From NCBI GenBank assembly GCA_002508635.1, contig DACO01000078.1, positions 1 to 25,455 on the forward strand: a DNA stretch of 25,455 bases. Direction: 5' to 3'. The DNA is from Methanolobus sp. UBA118. GTDB lineage: Archaea; Halobacteriota; Methanosarcinia; Methanosarcinales; Methanosarcinaceae. Positions within the stretch are counted from its first letter, which is position 1. Each line of letters starts with the position of its first letter. A program made the translations under genes and the position numbers. The notes below the pieces were generated by a model that searched no databases, was not told where the DNA came from, and saw only the letters and a program-made list of their open reading frames with translations. Of the stretch, positions 23,236 through 25,455 are shown piece by piece.

Positions 23236-24714
23236 ATGACACCTGCGACCAGGAACAAAATACTCGTAGTTGACGATGAGGTACTGAACGTCGAGCTTAT
23301 GCGCGCGTACCTTAGCAATGAGTATGATGTTATTTCCGCATATAATGGTAAAGATGCACTGGAAAAGGTGAAGAATGAGAATCCCGACCTGATTCTGCTG
23401 GATGTGATGATGCCAGAGATGGACGGTTACGAGGTCTGCCGTGTCATCAGAAACGACTATAAAATGAATTTCATCCCCATTATCATGGTCACTGCACTGA
23501 CTTCCAAGGATGATCATAATAAGGGTATTGAAGCAGGTGCAGACGATTTTCTGAAAAAACCCGTGGGGAAATTCGAGCTCGATAAGAAGATATCTTCACT
23601 TTTGAGGATCAAACAGCAGCATGATGATCTGCTCACAGACCGTAACAAGGCCTATGATTATCTGGATTATGTGGGAGTTCTTATAGCTGTCCTTGATAAA
23701 AACTACAATCTTATTCATATTAACAAAAAAGGTTCGGATTTTCTTGAATACAGAAAGGACAGAGTGCTCAACACTAACTGGATAAGCTCTTTTGTACCGG
23801 AAAATTTCGCTGATCATGTAAAGAAGACATATGATGAACTCATGAGAGGCATGATCAGGGTTGACGAATATCATGAGTACCCCCTGATCATCGGTAGTGG
23901 TGAAGAAAGGTATTTCATGTGGTATGATTCCGTACTCAGGGATGAAGAAGGAAATATCACGCACATCCTTATTTCAGGTGAGGATATAACCGAACGACGG
24001 GAAGCTGAGATCAAGCTACAGGACTATGCCAGCCAGCTGGAGCGCTCCAATGAGCTCAAGGATCTTTTTACTGATATAATGCGCCATGATCTTCTGAATC
24101 CTGCAGGTCTTATCAGGTCGTTTACCGAGATACTGATAGAGCTTGAGATGGATGAAAGAAAGAAGCATATAATAAACAATATCAACGAGTCAACCACCAA
24201 GCTAATTGATCTGATCGAGGGTGCTGCCCAGCTTGCAAAACTGGAATCTATGGAAGAGATCGGATTCGTGAGAGTGAATCTTGCGTCTCTGCTGGAGGAG
24301 TCCATTGAGAACTTTGCTCTTGATATAGATCATAAGAGTCTTGAGATGGATACTTCCTTTGTGGAGGAATATCCTGCCATGGCAAATCCCTTGATAGAGC
24401 GGGTATTCAGTAACTTGCTTTCAAATGCAGTCAAGTACACTGCTGATGAGAGTCAGGTAAGGATCCGGATCGATGATACAGGTGATAAGTGGAAGGTCAG
24501 TTTCATAGACCAGGGCGATGGTATACCTGACAAGGATAAACTGGCGGTTTTCGAACGTTTCAAGCGCCTGCACAAGGAAAACATTAGGGGCAGCGGTATT
24601 GGTCTTGCCATTGTCAAGAGAATAGTGGATCTGCATAATGAGCAGGTCGGTGTTATCGACAACCCTGATGGTCAGGGGAGTGTTTTCTGGCTCACGCTCA
24701 AAAAAGCCCAGTAA
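23236..24714 (+). CDS. Soluble hybrid sensor histidine kinase (REC-PAS-HisKA-HATPase)
   Basis: A 492-residue cytoplasmic protein. A receiver domain comes first (about 7-125): ILVVDDE with acidic residues 13-14, phospho-acceptor Asp56 in LLDVMMPEMDG, Lys108 in LKKPVGK. A PAS domain follows (about 138-255, YDYLDYVGVLIAVLDKN to ISGEDITERR). The kinase part has the phospho-acceptor His284 in MRHDLLNP, the N-box NLLSNAVKY, G1 box DQGDGIP and G2 box GSGIGLAIV. There is no membrane helix. A receiver at the N-terminus lets another kinase control this one. No response regulator with an output domain is in the window, so the target is unknown, as is usual for archaeal kinases. Confidence 0.92.
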   Translation: MTPATRNKILVVDDEVLNVELMRAYLSNEYDVISAYNGKDALEKVKNENPDLILLDVMMPEMDGYEVCRVIRNDYKMNFIPIIMVTALTSKDDHNKGIEAGADDFLKKPVGKFELDKKISSLLRIKQQHDDLLTDRNKAYDYLDYVGVLIAVLDKNYNLIHINKKGSDFLEYRKDRVLNTNWISSFVPENFADHVKKTYDELMRGMIRVDEYHEYPLIIGSGEERYFMWYDSVLRDEEGNITHILISGEDITERREAEIKLQDYASQLERSNELKDLFTDIMRHDLLNPAGLIRSFTEILIELEMDERKKHIINNINESTTKLIDLIEGAAQLAKLESMEEIGFVRVNLASLLEESIENFALDIDHKSLEMDTSFVEEYPAMANPLIERVFSNLLSNAVKYTADESQVRIRIDDTGDKWKVSFIDQGDGIPDKDKLAVFERFKRLHKENIRGSGIGLAIVKRIVDLHNEQVGVIDNPDGQGSVFWLTLKKAQ

Positions 24715-24782
24715 TCCGGAACCCTGCGGAAGCTATTTTTGCGATATAAGTAAAATATTGCTTACTATCGACTCTATTTTCG

Positions 24783-24837
24783 AAACTTATATATTCTCCC
24801 CTGCCTAATGACACTCGATTAACTGCATAAGAGTGAT
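24783..24837 (+). promoter_or_regulatory. Promoter of mch
   Basis: A BRE-like CGAAAC precedes TTATATAT (24787-24794), giving a start near 24817. GAGTGAT (24831-24837) is four bases before the GTG start. Confidence 0.5.
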
Positions 24838-24841
24838 AAAT

Positions 24842-25455
24842 GTGATAAGTGTCAACGAAAAGGGACTTGCTATTATTGATGAGATGCTCGACTGGGAAGA
24901 GGACCTTAAGGTAAAATCCACAGAACTTGAAAATGGTGCAACTATCATTGACTGTGGTGTAAACATGGAAGGTGGCTATGATGCAGGAATGTATCTGTCA
25001 CGTCTTTGTCTTGCAGACCTTGCAGACCTCAGCTACACCAAGTTCGATCTCGACGGACTTCCTGTTCCTGCAATACAGGTAGCAACAGACCACCCCACAA
25101 TTGCATGCATGGCTTCCCAGTACGCCGGCTGGAGAATCGCAGTGGGCAAGTATTTCGGAATGGGTTCAGGTCCTGCAAGGGCTCTTGGTCTAAAGCCAAA
25201 GGAGCTCTATGAAGAGATCGGTTACAAGGATGATTCCGAGTTCGCTGTACTTGTAATGGAGTCCAGTGAGCTTCCGAACGAGGAAGTTGTCGAGTACATA
25301 GCAAAGCACTGTAGTGTCGACACAGAGAATGTCTACATCGCTGTTGCACCAACCGCTTCAATTGCAGGCAGCGTACAAATCTCCGCCCGTATCGTTGAGA
25401 CCGGTATCCACAAGCTCGAATCCATCGGCTACGACATCAACACAATCCAGAGTGG
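24842..25455 (+). CDS. mch: Methenyltetrahydromethanopterin cyclohydrolase (3' end outside window)
   Basis: The first 204 residues of about 320 are present and in frame to the last base. The enzyme interconverts formyl- and methenyl-tetrahydromethanopterin in the C1 branch of methanogenesis, in the cytoplasm. The string MISVNEKGLAIIDEMLDWEE at the start, GGYDAGMYLSRLCLADLADL, ATDHPTIACMASQYAGWRI and GSGPARALGLKPKELYEEIG match Methanosarcina Mch closely, as I recall it. The start codon is GTG, supported by homology and by GAGTGAT upstream. Codon use is C-rich at third positions compared with neighbours, as expected for a highly expressed gene. Confidence 0.95.
   Translation, partial: MISVNEKGLAIIDEMLDWEEDLKVKSTELENGATIIDCGVNMEGGYDAGMYLSRLCLADLADLSYTKFDLDGLPVPAIQVATDHPTIACMASQYAGWRIAVGKYFGMGSGPARALGLKPKELYEEIGYKDDSEFAVLVMESSELPNEEVVEYIAKHCSVDTENVYIAVAPTASIAGSVQISARIVETGIHKLESIGYDINTIQS

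Overview
The window looks like chromosomal DNA of a methanogenic archaeon of the order Methanosarcinales, most like Methanolobus or Methanococcoides. The genus is an inference. The support is the start of a methenyl-H4MPT cyclohydrolase gene (mch), a RuBisCO close to the Methanococcoides burtonii form II/III enzyme, a FilR1-type regulator of the methanogen family, PGF-type archaeal surface anchoring, and TATA/BRE promoters throughout. Base composition is moderately AT-rich and strongly AT-rich between genes. I see no intact insertion sequence, tRNA, rRNA or CRISPR array.

Layout. 1-6281: two tandem paralogous giant surface proteins with PKD, NosD-type beta-helix and PGF-pre-PGF domains; the complete copy also has a papain-like protease domain. 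6430-9634: a purine-type permease, a divergent HxlR regulator/iron-sulfur-flavoprotein-like pair, a small ORF with no normal start codon, and an EVE-domain protein. 9640-12748: an RNA-gene-like stretch with few proteins. It holds a FilR1 regulator, a 39-residue zinc-motif protein, a membrane-anchored monohaem cytochrome with an EF-hand, two related G-rich hairpin elements, and repeats. 12749-17605: an MBL/double-rhodanese protein, a seven-bladed secreted propeller, a DUF2178/XRE pair with a striking operator, and threonine synthase. 17606-18061: a gene-free convergent gap with a candidate small RNA. 18062-23042: RuBisCO divergent from a P-type ATPase, then a SIMPL-domain protein. 23236 to the end: a soluble REC-PAS-histidine kinase and the 5' part of mch.

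How the genes relate. Most are single-gene units with their own TATA box and terminator. The local themes are cell-surface biology (the two giant proteins, the cytochrome, the propeller, the SIMPL protein), sulfur/redox chemistry (flavoprotein, persulfide-dioxygenase-like protein, cytochrome) and regulation (HxlR, FilR1, XRE, histidine kinase). Several genes (DUF2178, RuBisCO, ATPase, kinase) have a TATA box about 26 bases before the start codon and no Shine-Dalgarno sequence, which suggests leaderless mRNAs. Others have clear Shine-Dalgarno sites. No single obvious new multi-gene system is present. The best leads are the paired G-rich hairpins, the candidate RNA beside the RuBisCO gene, the small overlooked ORFs and the surface cytochrome.
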